Positions 23,689 to 32,440 of a stretch of DNA of 64,000 nucleotides are shown piece after piece. The notes below the pieces were generated by a model. That model saw only the letters and a list, made by a program, of their open reading frames with translations. It searched no databases and was not told the DNA's origin. The stretch lies in assembly GCF_026672275.1 (NCBI RefSeq), contig NZ_JANQCD010000017.1, positions 1 through 64,000 on the forward strand. The letters are read 5' to 3'. Position 1 is the first letter of the stretch, and every line of letters starts with the position of its first letter. This DNA comes from Marinifilum sp. D737. Its GTDB lineage: Bacteria > Bacteroidota > Bacteroidia > Bacteroidales > Marinifilaceae. A program made the translations under genes and the position numbers.

Positions 23689-24930
23689 ATGGATGAGGTT
23701 AAAAACATTTTGGTGACTCTTTCCTTGGAAGGTAAAACATACAATGTAGGAGAGTTGGTGATGAACAATCGGGAAATCTATTTTCGATATCACCAGGAAT
23801 TCTTACAATCGGGATTAAACATTTCACCAGTAAAACTTCCATTTACAAATGAAATTAGCATGGCAGGAAAAGATCCTTTTGAAGGACTTTATGGCGTTTT
23901 TAATGACTCTCTGCCCGATGGATGGGGAAGATTACTCTTGGATCGTAATTTGAGTGGAAGAGGAATTGATATTTACAGCATAACACCAATGGATAGATTG
24001 GCTTATGTTGGAAGTTCAGGAATGGGAGCACTTTGTTATCATCCTCAATTGGATGGGAAACATGATTTCGACAAACAACTGGAGTTGGATGTAATTGCCA
24101 GAGAAATGAAGCATGTTTTAAAAGGACAAAGCACTGAGATGATAGAAGAGCTTTATGCACTGGGAGGGTCTTCTGGTGGGGCACGGCCGAAAATCTTGCT
24201 GGGATTCAATAGGGATACCAATGAATTAATACATGGATACGAGCAAATGCCGGATGGATTTGAAGATTGGTTGATTAAATTTCCTTCATCTCAGGACAAT
24301 TCAGAAATTGCGAAGATTGAATATGCCTATTACCAAATGGCATTAAAGGCAGGAATTGAAATGAGTGAGTGCAGATTGTTCCTTGGAGAGTCCGGTCAGG
24401 CTTATTTTGGAACCAAACGATTTGACCGAACAGAAAAGGGAAGGCTTCATGTACATACAGCTTGTGGGCTAATGCACGATAATTTCAGAATGAGTACCAT
24501 GGATTACGGACATTTGATGGATTGTGCATTTCGTTTGGAAAAACATGTAAAGGCCTATGAGAAAGTTTTTCGTTTGGCTGCTTTTAATGTATTTTCTCAC
24601 AATAGAGATGACCACAGTAAAAATTTTTCTTTTTTAATGGATGGAAAGGGGAGTTGGAGAATGGCTCCTGCTTATGATCTTACATTTTCAAGCTCAGCTT
24701 ATGGAATACATAGTACAATGGTGGCAGGTGAGAGCAGAAATCCAGGAGAAAAACACTTGCTCGAATTGGCCAGGCATTTTGGGATGAAAAGACCTGAATG
24801 GATTCTGGAGCAGGTAAGTGAATCAATTTCTCAATGGAGAAGTATTGCCAAAGACTGTGAGATTTCAAAACATTTGGTTTCGGAGATGGAAAATACTTTT
24901 AATAAGTTACATAAAAGCCTGAGGAAATAG
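23689..24930 (+). CDS. hipA: HipA-like Ser/Thr kinase toxin
   Basis: 413-aa HipA-family kinase. E. coli HipA inactivates glutamyl-tRNA synthetase by phosphorylation; the target here is not known. Visible features are the N-terminal HipA domain (PFEGLYGVFNDSLPDGWGRL), the Gly-rich nucleotide loop GGSSGGARPKILLG, the KFPSSQDN segment with the ATP-site Lys, TKRFDR, the catalytic loop FSHNRDDHSKNFSF and the metal-binding APAYDLTFS. All key segments are present, so the toxin should be active. It is cotranscribed with hipB. Confidence 0.92.
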   Translation: MDEVKNILVTLSLEGKTYNVGELVMNNREIYFRYHQEFLQSGLNISPVKLPFTNEISMAGKDPFEGLYGVFNDSLPDGWGRLLLDRNLSGRGIDIYSITPMDRLAYVGSSGMGALCYHPQLDGKHDFDKQLELDVIAREMKHVLKGQSTEMIEELYALGGSSGGARPKILLGFNRDTNELIHGYEQMPDGFEDWLIKFPSSQDNSEIAKIEYAYYQMALKAGIEMSECRLFLGESGQAYFGTKRFDRTEKGRLHVHTACGLMHDNFRMSTMDYGHLMDCAFRLEKHVKAYEKVFRLAAFNVFSHNRDDHSKNFSFLMDGKGSWRMAPAYDLTFSSSAYGIHSTMVAGESRNPGEKHLLELARHFGMKRPEWILEQVSESISQWRSIAKDCEISKHLVSEMENTFNKLHKSLRK

Positions 24931-25023
24931 GGAAGCTCATGGTGGGTGAATGCATAGAAAATCACCGGACTGAAAAATTTTTGCAGTCTGGATTTGAGGT
25001 TTAAAAGCCAGACTTTCAATTGA

Positions 25024-25081
25024 AGTTATTTCCGATTTTTTTTTTGAGCTAATCCTGGGCTCCAAAAAAATCAGAATAACT
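25024..25081. terminator. Hairpin downstream of hipA
   Basis: An imperfect inverted repeat: agttatttccgattttttttt... pairs with ...aaaaaaatcagaataact, with gagc/ggctc closing the inner loop. T-runs occur on both strands. It is placed about 95 bp after the hipA stop and probably ends the hipBA transcript. Confidence 0.55.
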
Positions 25082-25413
25082 TTATTTTCACCCTTTATGG
25101 GATACTTCTTGATCATATGAGGGGGATGCCTCAAAATCCAATTCCAAGAGATTCTGATATCGGGAAAAGTACCGTTTTCTTGCATAAAGGGATTGGTTGA
25201 GAAAAGAGATGAGGGAAATCATTTCTGCTTTAACGCAAGATTCTATTTTAACAATCATTTATTTTATTCTGTATAATTTTAGATTACATAGAACAATATT
25301 TATGTTATTTTAGTTGATTTTATAATGGATTGCCTTTTGTCAATCAGAATTAAATATAAGATAGGGGGAAAACAATAATTGTTGAAGAAAATTTCAATTG
25401 CTTAAAAAATGAA

Positions 25414-25614
25414 TTGCTAAAAACCATTAGCGAGTTAAACAAGGAGTTAAAAGCAGGGTACACTTATTCGAGTCCTGAAGAATATGAGAAATTTCTGAAT
25501 GGACTCTTTTTTGATTTTATCAAGGAGGTAAGGGACAGTTTAATTCAAATAAATGATAATAAAGATAGTCGAACATATTTGGAAAGAAGATGGGGAGAAA
25601 AACCATATGATTGA
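25414..25614 (+). CDS. Small hypothetical protein, start uncertain
   Basis: 66 aa from a TTG. The frame is open upstream to 25360 but contains no ATG or GTG. A ggggg tract at 25364-25368 would suit a start near 25378 only with an unusual codon. The sequence (ISELNKELKAGYTYSSPEEY EKFL) looks protein-like and helical. No family is recognised. The next small ORF overlaps its end by 8 bp. It may be a remnant. Confidence 0.3.
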   Translation: MLKTISELNKELKAGYTYSSPEEYEKFLNGLFFDFIKEVRDSLIQINDNKDSRTYLERRWGEKPYD

Positions 25615-25732
25615 CATGTTTCAGATTACGGAAACTTTCGATAAGAATAGAGGCTCCATGGAGAAAACTGGAAAAGCTCTGTATGAATATTCTTACAATA
25701 CATTGCTGCATAAGATATTCTATTTTGAGTAG
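25607..25732 (+). CDS. Very small hypothetical ORF
   Basis: 41 codons from ATG, starting MIDMFQITETFDKNRGSMEK. It overlaps the previous ORF by 8 bp. No family or motif is recognised. It may be real by virtue of overlap, or it may be part of a broken longer gene. Confidence 0.2.
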   Translation: MIDMFQITETFDKNRGSMEKTGKALYEYSYNTLLHKIFYFE

Positions 25733-25797
25733 ACTTTCACCCTTTGTGGAAGGAAAAGAAGGTTTAGAAGGGGTGTTTTGAGCAGTTTGGAGGAGGT

Positions 25798-26001
25798 ATG
25801 AGACTGACGAAAAAACAGGTTGAAAGTGTTTTTGAACCAATGGTAAAAAACAAAACCAAAGCTTTAAAATTAATCAATCAATCATTTTCATCTGAAGAAA
25901 TCAAACAGGCTGATCAGGAAGATTTGGAAGCAAAAAACAAACAGATGGAATGGCAAATAATATGGATGGTTTGCCTGGATCTCAATTGCATTGGCCTATA
26001 A
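25798..26001 (+). CDS. Small hypothetical protein
   Basis: 67 aa from ATG with a strong Shine-Dalgarno (ggaggagg) just upstream. Composition is charged and helical (MRLTKKQVESVFEPMVKNK, EEIKQADQEDLEAKNKQMEW), ending in a short hydrophobic tail. No family is recognised. A hairpin follows the stop. The good ribosome site makes it the most credible of the three small ORFs here. Confidence 0.4.
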   Translation: MRLTKKQVESVFEPMVKNKTKALKLINQSFSSEEIKQADQEDLEAKNKQMEWQIIWMVCLDLNCIGL

Positions 26002-26004
26002 GAA

Positions 26005-26031
26005 GACCTCCCCATAATATACAGGGAGGTC
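26005..26031. terminator. Hairpin after the small ORF
   Basis: An 8-bp stem gacctccc / gggaggtc with an 11-nt loop, right after the 25798-26001 ORF. There is no strong T-run, so it could be a weak terminator or a plain hairpin. Confidence 0.35.
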
Positions 26032-26128
26032 CTTACAACTATTAACCACGGTTAATACTTAAAATTATTTACACTCTTAAAAATATAAAACATCTTGTTA
26101 ACAAACAAAAAGTTTTAAGGGTTGTTTT

Positions 26129-26584
26129 TCAATGCAAAAGGCAGTTCTTTTTGAGTAGCTCAAAATAATGATGACGATCCCCCAAATGAAACACGGTCAT
26201 CTGGAATCTTTTTCCCAATTTTTGTGTGATCACAACATAAAAGTTCGAATCCACCACTTCATAATTGAATTGCCAGTTTTGTTCCTTATTCCAGGAATAA
26301 TCATCATATTGATCCAAACCATAGATTTTATCCACATCGGATAAATAGTGCAATTCTTTTTTTTGAAAGCTTTTGTTGTTGACAAGAATGGTTTTTCCAC
26401 CATCTCGAATCTCAATCTGTGTGTCTTTAAGCCATTTTACAGCACTTTGTTTTCCAGCTTGCATTTTGTCTTCATTCTTAAATTTCAATACATATGCCTT
26501 CTCGGATTTGCCTTTGAACAAGTCTTGTCCTTGTGCGAATCCAATGCTAAGGCTTAAAATCAGTATTAAGAATATACTTTTCAT
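26129..26584 (-). CDS. Exported hypothetical protein
   Basis: 151 aa from ATG 26584; a TTG three codons earlier is less likely. The signal peptide (SIFLILILSLSIGFAQGQ) is clear. The mature part is rich in Lys and aromatic residues (YDDYSWNKEQNWQFNYEVVD), suggesting a small beta-rich periplasmic or surface protein. No family is recognised. It stands alone, with hairpins on both sides. Confidence 0.65.
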   Translation of the reverse strand: MKSIFLILILSLSIGFAQGQDLFKGKSEKAYVLKFKNEDKMQAGKQSAVKWLKDTQIEIRDGGKTILVNNKSFQKKELHYLSDVDKIYGLDQYDDYSWNKEQNWQFNYEVVDSNFYVVITQKLGKRFQMTVFHLGDRHHYFELLKKNCLLH

Positions 26585-26776
26585 ATGCTTCAAATGAAAT
26601 TCTGTGAATCCAATCTTCCTGAAAACAAAAGATTGAATATCATAAGATAAGAAAAAAATGTGCCCTGATAAGATTAATCAAAATTAAACTTGACCAAATT
26701 CAAGATTTACGCCTTTAAAGAGAAAAATAAGCGGAGTGAAGGAAAAAATTGGAAATGCCATAGGGATCCTGTAACA

Positions 26777-26826
26777 AACCCCTTATCCTCAAGAAAATCG
26801 ACAGACCTTCTTATGGATAAAGGGTT
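26777..26826. terminator. Hairpin past the TPR-PD40-SPOR gene
   Basis: aaccccttatcc pairs with ggataaagggtt (11 of 12 bp) around a 26-nt loop, about 80 bp beyond the stop of the minus-strand gene. A T-run is weak. The rest of 26594-26903 holds nothing else recognisable. Confidence 0.35.
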
Positions 26827-26903
26827 GAAATATTGTGTATCGAAAGCCTAAGCTTTTGAAAAGTTTTTACAATTACTTCTCTGGCCTTTGGGCTTGATAC
26901 GAT

Positions 26904-28547
26904 TTATAAATCACTCATTTTTAATGGAACATCATCCCTGAACAGCACAACAAAAGCACCCTCAACACCACAAGCGTCTCTAAAGTTTGCTGCGTCGTTG
27001 TAATTGTTGAATTTTCCAATGGCATATTTGTGCCAGCCTTTGATTTTATGGTGTTCAATCATGCTTTTTCCTTTGTAGACCTGATACAACTGTTCAGCAC
27101 TGGCTTCATTTTTACAAGCCAAAATTTGCACGCGATAAATCAGCTCAGGAACCATCTCTTTGATCAGTTCTTTGGTGTATTTACGGATTTCTTTTGGCTT
27201 TTCTTGTGGGATTACATTCTTGGTTTCCGAAGCTTTGTTTTCGGCAATTGGCCTTTCTATGATTTCCTTGATCTGGTAGATGTCAAATCCTCCCATGCCT
27301 CCCTTGCGATCCGAAGCCATATACTCCTTACCGAATTTCGATTTGAAATACTGAATTTCATGATAGGGACTGTTTACTCCTGCACCTAAATTCTCGGGAA
27401 TCCCCCAGGAACCATTTGCCAATCGAGTACATTTAAAAATGTCGTATCCTCCCATGCTGTTGTGTCCTTTTGAAGAAAAGTAAAGCTCTTTTCCATCCGG
27501 ACTCACAAAAACATCACCTTCGTCATATGGAGTGTTGATGTCACGTCCAATATTTCTTGCTTCGGTCCATTTTCCATCCTGGTTTTTTGTACAGTAATAA
27601 ATGTCACATTCGCCATAGCCTCCTTTGCGATTGCTCACAAAATACAATTCCTTGCCTGCAATGCAAGCAGAAGCTTCCCTTGAAGAGGCCTGGTTGATAA
27701 AATTCAAACTTTCGGCAGGCATGTACTTTCCCGCTTTCTGGTGGACCAAAAGGATATCACCATCTCCATATCGTCCCGAATAAAAAATAAAACTTTTTCT
27801 TTCAGGGATAGAAACAATGGCCAGGTTTACTTCCTTGCCAAAGGAAAGTGGAACTGCTTTTGCTTTTTTAGTATGCATTGGGGAGTAATATGGCTTTTCC
27901 AGTTTCTTATTGCCTGCTCTTTGAGAGCTGAAATAGAGCATGCCATCACTTTCAATTGGGTTCAGGTCGTTGTATGCCGAGTTGATCTCACCATTTAAAA
28001 GTTGTAAGTTTTGTTTTACAGGCATACTACCTAGCAGCATGGCATTCTTACACTCACTAATGTGTTTCTCGCACAGGGCAATGAATTTTCTTTTCTGACT
28101 TCCTTTGGCACTGATGGCGATTTCGATGTTTTGGTCGAACATTTTAATGGCTTTTAGGAAATTTCCTTCGTATTGATGTGCAAGCCCCATAAGAAACAAC
28201 AAATCTTCGCTTACTTTCGGATCCAATTGATAAGCCTTGAGCAAATAATCTCGGGCCATTTCCTTTGTGTCTGACATCAGATGACAAAGCCCCATATTGT
28301 AATTGAGTTCAGCATTCTCTTTGTTGATGGCGTAGGCTTCAGAAAGCAATGCAAGGCAGGAGTTTGCATTTTGAGAATCCTCCTCATACAAGCTCAATGC
28401 TTCTTTAATTTTGTCATAGGCCTGAAGGGATTTTTCGTTTTGATTTACGAATTCATTTTTCTTAACCGGTATCAGGTTTTGTGCATTGGATTGTGTAATA
28501 ACAAAAATGCCCAATACCAAGACCATTAGGGGGTAGTGTAATTTCAT
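26904..28547 (-). CDS. Exported TPR / PD40 beta-propeller / SPOR-like protein
   Basis: About 547 aa from ATG 28547, which places the signal peptide (YPLMVLVLGIFVITQSNAQ) at the N-terminus; the upstream ORF start adds 13 residues. Residues about 35-170 are TPR-like (AELNYNMGLCHLMSDTKEMA, DLLFLMGLAHQYEGNFLKA). PD40 propeller blades follow (LYFSSQRAG, LYFVSNRKGGYGECDIYY, LYFSSKGHNSMGGYDIFKC, MASDRKGGMGGFDIY). The C-terminus YRVQILACKNEASAEQLYQV resembles a SPOR domain, which binds denuded peptidoglycan. The architecture recalls PorE-type proteins of Bacteroidota, but with SPOR in place of an OmpA domain. Probably an envelope scaffold. Confidence 0.82.
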   Translation of the reverse strand: MKLHYPLMVLVLGIFVITQSNAQNLIPVKKNEFVNQNEKSLQAYDKIKEALSLYEEDSQNANSCLALLSEAYAINKENAELNYNMGLCHLMSDTKEMARDYLLKAYQLDPKVSEDLLFLMGLAHQYEGNFLKAIKMFDQNIEIAISAKGSQKRKFIALCEKHISECKNAMLLGSMPVKQNLQLLNGEINSAYNDLNPIESDGMLYFSSQRAGNKKLEKPYYSPMHTKKAKAVPLSFGKEVNLAIVSIPERKSFIFYSGRYGDGDILLVHQKAGKYMPAESLNFINQASSREASACIAGKELYFVSNRKGGYGECDIYYCTKNQDGKWTEARNIGRDINTPYDEGDVFVSPDGKELYFSSKGHNSMGGYDIFKCTRLANGSWGIPENLGAGVNSPYHEIQYFKSKFGKEYMASDRKGGMGGFDIYQIKEIIERPIAENKASETKNVIPQEKPKEIRKYTKELIKEMVPELIYRVQILACKNEASAEQLYQVYKGKSMIEHHKIKGWHKYAIGKFNNYNDAANFRDACGVEGAFVVLFRDDVPLKMSDL

Positions 28548-28932
28548 AAAACTAGGATTAGTGAAAAGATAAACTAAAATAATCAAAATAAATTTTAATA
28601 ATCCAAATTAATGATAAAATTCCTCAAAATCATATGTGGATTTTTGGTTTTGAGAGATGATTTGATGAAACAGATTAGGGGTTTTGACAATTCATTGCTT
28701 GGGATTTTGTAACACCTAAGCTCATTGTGTGAAGACTACGATCGTGTGTTTAAAATTAGGCTTAGTCTTCCGGGGAGCAACTTTATTGCGGTGCGATAAG
28801 TTATTGATGTACAATGTGTAGCTGAGAAATATGAGCTTCTTTCTTGATTCTGCATTTTTCCCAATAAGCTGAGTTCGATTGAAAGTATTTATCACGGAAA
28901 GTCAGAAATGATTTTCCTGCAGCAAAAAAAAA
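28548..28932. other. Intergenic region, no gene seen
   Basis: Upstream of the PD40/SPOR gene, so it contains that gene's promoter. The first 80 bp are strongly AT-rich. No ORF, RNA or repeat is recognised. Confidence 0.4.
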
Positions 28933-28954
28933 GGGATGGAAACCACGCCATCCC
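28924..28954 (-). terminator. Orphan minus-strand terminator
   Basis: On the minus strand GGGATGG - cgtggttt - CCATCCC is followed by ten T residues, a textbook intrinsic terminator. No gene is found upstream of it on that strand for over 1 kb, so it may end an unrecognised small RNA or be left over from a lost gene. Confidence 0.7.
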
Positions 28955-29998
28955 CTCTCATATTCACTTTAAAACCCCAATGCAAAGCAAGAAGTTCCTA
29001 TTCGAATGTAATAAAAGTTTAATAAAACTTAAAATAAAGTTTCTCAAATAGGAAGATTCACACATTCAATGCTTTCGAATGAAAAAGATTTGTTTGGTCA
29101 TAGCCTGTATTTTAAAAGTTACACAAGTAGGATTTTCTTCTGCAATGGAATGAATGGTTTCCTGGCACAGGGATCGCCGGGCGAAACATAAATAAAATTA
29201 CAATGGTTTGAGAAAAGATTTGACAAATCAAGAGCTCTTCCATGAAAGAACATTTCATTTCGCGCCTCCTTTTCTCACTTCATTTCTTCAATTGAACAGT
29301 CTTGCACCAGGCGAGCCGATGATTGGTTTGCTGACTTGTAAAATTCTCTTCTAACAGGACCAAAATGCATCAAAAAATTTCCTTCAACTCCTCAAATCTG
29401 ACGTTTTTATTGAATAGTATAATTATCAGATCTTTAAATCTTAAAATTGGGATTTTGTTATTATATGTTAAAAATTGTTAAGAATTTATAGCAAGTTGAT
29501 GTATTGATCAATCTAGATAGTTTTTGATTTATATCGTTTTAAGCTATGTTGCAATAAACATTAAATATAATTATCGCTACAGTGTTTTTACGCTTTTTCG
29601 CATCCTTTTGGTCAGATTCTCTTTGTCAGGCCTTCAAAAGACTTGACAGCTTTATAAAAGTTGTTGATCCTACACTTAGGCTCTTTAATCAATAGTATGT
29701 GGTGATTTATCCTATTTACGCTTGCTTCTGATATATTTGTTATGCCTTAAAAAGGAAGTGCTTTTTTTTAGGGAACAGTCTGTTTTCTTTTATTGAAAAA
29801 TAGACTTTGCAAGAAGGATTTTAGAATAAGGTAAACAGTCTGTGTGAAAATGGGACTGAAGGGGCGAAGCTGTATCAGGAGCTCAAATTTTACATGCAAA
29901 AAGAGTATGAATATTTGAGTAAAACCTACTGGTTGCCTACTGTTAATTAGATATAAAATTGTTATCTGGAAGGGGACGGATACGGAGATGAAAGATGA
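28955..29998. other. Long region without a convincing gene, upstream of the capsule locus
   Basis: About 1 kb. It should include the capsule locus promoter and a long 5' leader for UpxY-mediated antitermination. A 9-bp direct repeat acagtctgt occurs near 29776 and 29835. An open frame at 29825-29950 (EGAKLYQELKFYMQKEYEYL, no good start) looks protein-like but is too short to call. No inverted repeats typical of invertible capsule promoters were seen. Confidence 0.45.
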
Positions 29999-30541
29999 AT
30001 GACAAACGAACCATTACTGAAGAAAATCAAGCATGAGTATTTTTGGTATGCCATATATACCAAGTCTCGTTCAGAAAAAAAACTACACTTAGAATTACAG
30101 GAAAAAGGAATTGAAAGCTATTTGCCACTAAAAAAAGAGCTCCGTATTTGGAGTGATCGAAAAAAGTGGGTAGAAGCACCCTTGTTTTCCTCTTATGTTT
30201 TTGTAAAAGTATCAAAGAAAGAATACCAGCAGGCCATTGGTTCCCAATATGCAGTTTGCTATGTAAGCATAAGAGGAAAAGCCGTGCCGGTTCATGAATG
30301 CCAAATCAATGCCTTAAAAAGCTTCCTGGAAGATGAGGCAAGAAGTTTGGAAGTGACCAATACCGATTTAAAACCAGGGAAACGTGTAGAAGTACTTGCT
30401 GGTCCATTAAAAGGAGTGCAAGGGGAGATCCTCGAAATTCGTGGCAAACACCGTTTGGTGCTTCGTTTTGAATCCCTCGGAGCTTGCGTGCATACCGAAA
30501 TACAGACCGAAGAAATTAAACTGGTTGATTCTTGCTGTTAA
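29999..30541 (+). CDS. UpxY-type transcription antiterminator (NusG-like)
   Basis: 180 aa. The NusG N-terminal domain starts at FWYAIYTKSRSEKKLHLELQ and includes LFSSYVFVKV. The C-terminal KOW domain contains PGKRVEVLAGPLKGVQGEIL. UpxY proteins let RNA polymerase read through long capsule operons and are encoded as their first gene, which matches the position here. A long leader precedes it. The locus-specific target is probably in that leader (inference). Confidence 0.9.
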   Translation: MTNEPLLKKIKHEYFWYAIYTKSRSEKKLHLELQEKGIESYLPLKKELRIWSDRKKWVEAPLFSSYVFVKVSKKEYQQAIGSQYAVCYVSIRGKAVPVHECQINALKSFLEDEARSLEVTNTDLKPGKRVEVLAGPLKGVQGEILEIRGKHRLVLRFESLGACVHTEIQTEEIKLVDSCC

Positions 30542-30846
30542 GGTTTAGCAGTCTGGAAAAGTAGAATAGTAGAAAAGTATAAAAGTATAAAAGTAGAATA
30601 GTAGAAAGGTTAAATCCCGAGGGGTCGGGAGGAGGTAAAAGGTCGAAATCACTGTTAATGGGGGATACCTTTGTGTTTCCTGGTGAAAACCTTAATGATC
30701 CTTTGTGCTTAAAAATAAAAAAAACCGAAAGGGCTTACACCTTTTTTTTTATGCTTGGATAAAAGATCAATACTGGATCAAGTCCAGATAAAATACGGTA
30801 TTGCTGTGGAGCCATTTGGAAACTGGCAAAGAAATTCTAAAGGGAT
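30542..30846. repeat. Intergenic region with aagtagaa/aagtataa tandem repeats
   Basis: The first 70 bp are a run of short imperfect repeats (aagtagaatagtagaaaag, tataaaagtataaaag). A CCCGA-type palindromic fragment follows near 30606 (tcccgaggggtcggga). The same sequence types return at 51.8, 52.3, 54.9 and 55.1 kb. The rest is unremarkable. Confidence 0.6.
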
Positions 30847-31449
30847 ATGACAAAATTAAACAAAAGCCTGTTGCGTGAAATTATGGATGAACACATCATC
30901 TCGCACAGGAATGGAAAACCATACCTTAAACGAAGACCGAAGAAAGTTCACAATCCCCAAACGGAACAGCAGTGCAATCAAAGAGGGAAGTTTCGTGCGG
31001 CATCTGCTTTTGTAAGCCGAAACCTCGATGAATTGATTCGTCCCTACTGGAACCCCGAAGCCAAACGCAGGGGAATGACAGGACAGAATCTCTTTTGCAA
31101 AATCAATACACAGGCTTTTGATGCCGAAGGAAATCCGGATTTTGACAAATTGCAATTGGCAGTGGGAGATCTGAAATGCATAGAGGGTTTACACATGGAA
31201 CAAGAAGCAAGCAAGATAAAACTCTCCTGGATAAACAATGCAAAAGGAGAAGCTGGTTTGGAGCAAAACCAATTGAAAGTTTTTGGAATTGATGAAGCCT
31301 TGCATGTTGAAGAGATTCCATGCCTGGCAAGCCGACAAGACCAATCTTTTTCCGGATATTTGGAATGTAAAAAGTACCTTGGAATTTTCCTGTTTTTCTG
31401 GAGCTCCGAAGAAAGTATGATGTCTGTTGCAGAACTGTTCATCTTTTAA
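30847..31449 (+). CDS. DUF6266-like hypothetical protein
   Basis: 200 aa, no signal peptide. The N-terminal part with YLKRRPKKVHNPQTEQQCNQ and RGKFRAASAF resembles the start of DUF6266 proteins of Bacteroidota, which are of unknown function. The C-terminal half is beta-rich. It stands between upxY and the nucleotide-sugar genes and may simply be a passenger in the locus. The family call is tentative. Confidence 0.6.
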   Translation: MTKLNKSLLREIMDEHIISHRNGKPYLKRRPKKVHNPQTEQQCNQRGKFRAASAFVSRNLDELIRPYWNPEAKRRGMTGQNLFCKINTQAFDAEGNPDFDKLQLAVGDLKCIEGLHMEQEASKIKLSWINNAKGEAGLEQNQLKVFGIDEALHVEEIPCLASRQDQSFSGYLECKKYLGIFLFFWSSEESMMSVAELFIF

Positions 31450-31521
31450 ATCAGGCTGTTTGACTATTCGACAATTCAACTTATTGACTATAAATTTAAT
31501 AAATACCTAAAACAGACAAAA

Positions 31522-32037
31522 ATGAAATTTTTTAATCTTTCTCTATTAACAGCAGTACTTTGTACGCTTTTAAATGTGAATACAAATGCACAAACAGTAA
31601 TAAAATCTCGCTACATTTTAAAGGACAATATGTTTGCAAAAAGCATTTTATCGGGTGGTATTAGTACAGGATCGGAATATGATGGACAATTTGGTTTGCA
31701 AGGAATGTACGACTATAGGGTTTCAGAACGTTTTTCCCTGGGAGCACAGGGTAACCTTTATGCCCAGGAATCAGACCTGTCTGAAGGCAATTTTTGGACT
31801 CTGAATTTAAGGTCAAACTACCACTTTTTGAAACAGCACAAAATCAATCCAAACCATTGGGATTGGTACATCGGTGTAGATCTTGGTGTTGACGCGAATG
31901 GTTTAACAGATATTGATCCAGAGGCATTTGTTGGTGCTCACATGGGGCTTCGCTATAAAATCAACCACAGATGGATTGCTTTTATTGAAGCGGGTAGTAG
32001 AAATACTTGTGTTGGATTGGCTTTGAACTTACGATAG
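31522..32037 (+). CDS. Small exported beta-barrel-like protein
   Basis: 171 aa with a signal peptide (LSLLTAVLCTLLNVNTNAQ). Alternating strands with aromatic girdles follow (SLGAQGNLYAQES, FWTLNLRSNYHFL, WDWYIGVDLGVDANG), ending FIEAGSRNTCVGLALNLR. The pattern suggests an 8-stranded outer-membrane barrel. The specific family is not recognised. A terminator follows. Confidence 0.7.
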   Translation: MKFFNLSLLTAVLCTLLNVNTNAQTVIKSRYILKDNMFAKSILSGGISTGSEYDGQFGLQGMYDYRVSERFSLGAQGNLYAQESDLSEGNFWTLNLRSNYHFLKQHKINPNHWDWYIGVDLGVDANGLTDIDPEAFVGAHMGLRYKINHRWIAFIEAGSRNTCVGLALNLR

Positions 32038-32068
32038 GCAAACCGTAGAAAATAAATTAGATCAAAAT

Positions 32069-32135
32069 ACTATCCTTAAATAGGGAGTGCAACTTTGTTG
32101 ATGACTCCTGTACCACTAATAAGGATAGTGTTTTT
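32069..32135 (+). terminator. Terminator after the barrel gene
   Basis: A 10-bp outer stem (actatcctta / taaggatagt) encloses an inner gggagt/actcc stem and is followed by gtttttgc. Confidence 0.6.
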
Positions 32136-32182
32136 GCATTTTAAAATTAGAAGTCACTATACTGATTGCTGAAAGCATACAG

Positions 32183-32216
32183 TTATCCTGAGGGAAGTGG
32201 AGCGACGAAGGATCTC
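32183..32216. repeat. Dispersed intergenic repeat (ATCCTGAG...GAAGGATCT type)
   Basis: ttatcctgagggaag ... gcgacgaaggatctc is a palindromic-type unit of a kind scattered through intergenic DNA of many bacteria; atcct pairs with aggat. Only one copy is in the window. Confidence 0.5.
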
Positions 32217-32292
32217 TTCAATCAAAAGTCACTGATGATTACAGACTACTCATTCTTCATTTTTAATTACTAATTATTAATTAAAAAAAAGC

Positions 32293-32436
32293 ATGCCACA
32301 AGCAATTGTAAGCAAAGCCATACAAGAACTGGAAAAGGGAAATACCTGGATTGCGGCTCAATTAATAGAAGAACTTCTGGAAAAAGAAGAAAATCCGGAA
32401 AAGAAAAATAATACACAATTTCAAACTATAGAATAA
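32293..32436 (+). CDS. Small hypothetical protein upstream of wecC
   Basis: 47 aa (MPQAIVSKAIQELEKGNTWI ... ENPEKKNNTQFQTIE), all-helical and charged. It begins with ATG 12 nt after an A-rich stretch and ends 4 bp before wecC, so it is likely cotranscribed. No family is recognised. Confidence 0.5.
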   Translation: MPQAIVSKAIQELEKGNTWIAAQLIEELLEKEENPEKKNNTQFQTIE

Positions 32437-32440
32437 TAAA

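Noticed and set aside
24937-25185. Minus-strand 82-aa ORF downstream of hipA
   Set aside because: It runs through the hairpin and lacks a ribosome site or protein-like composition.
4408-25400. Second copy of the tRNA-Leu 3' end as an att site for the island
   Set aside because: No matching sequence was noticed downstream by eye, so no attachment site is claimed.
29400-29998. Invertible capsule promoter as in Bacteroides
   Set aside because: No pair of inverted repeats of suitable length was found around the upstream region.
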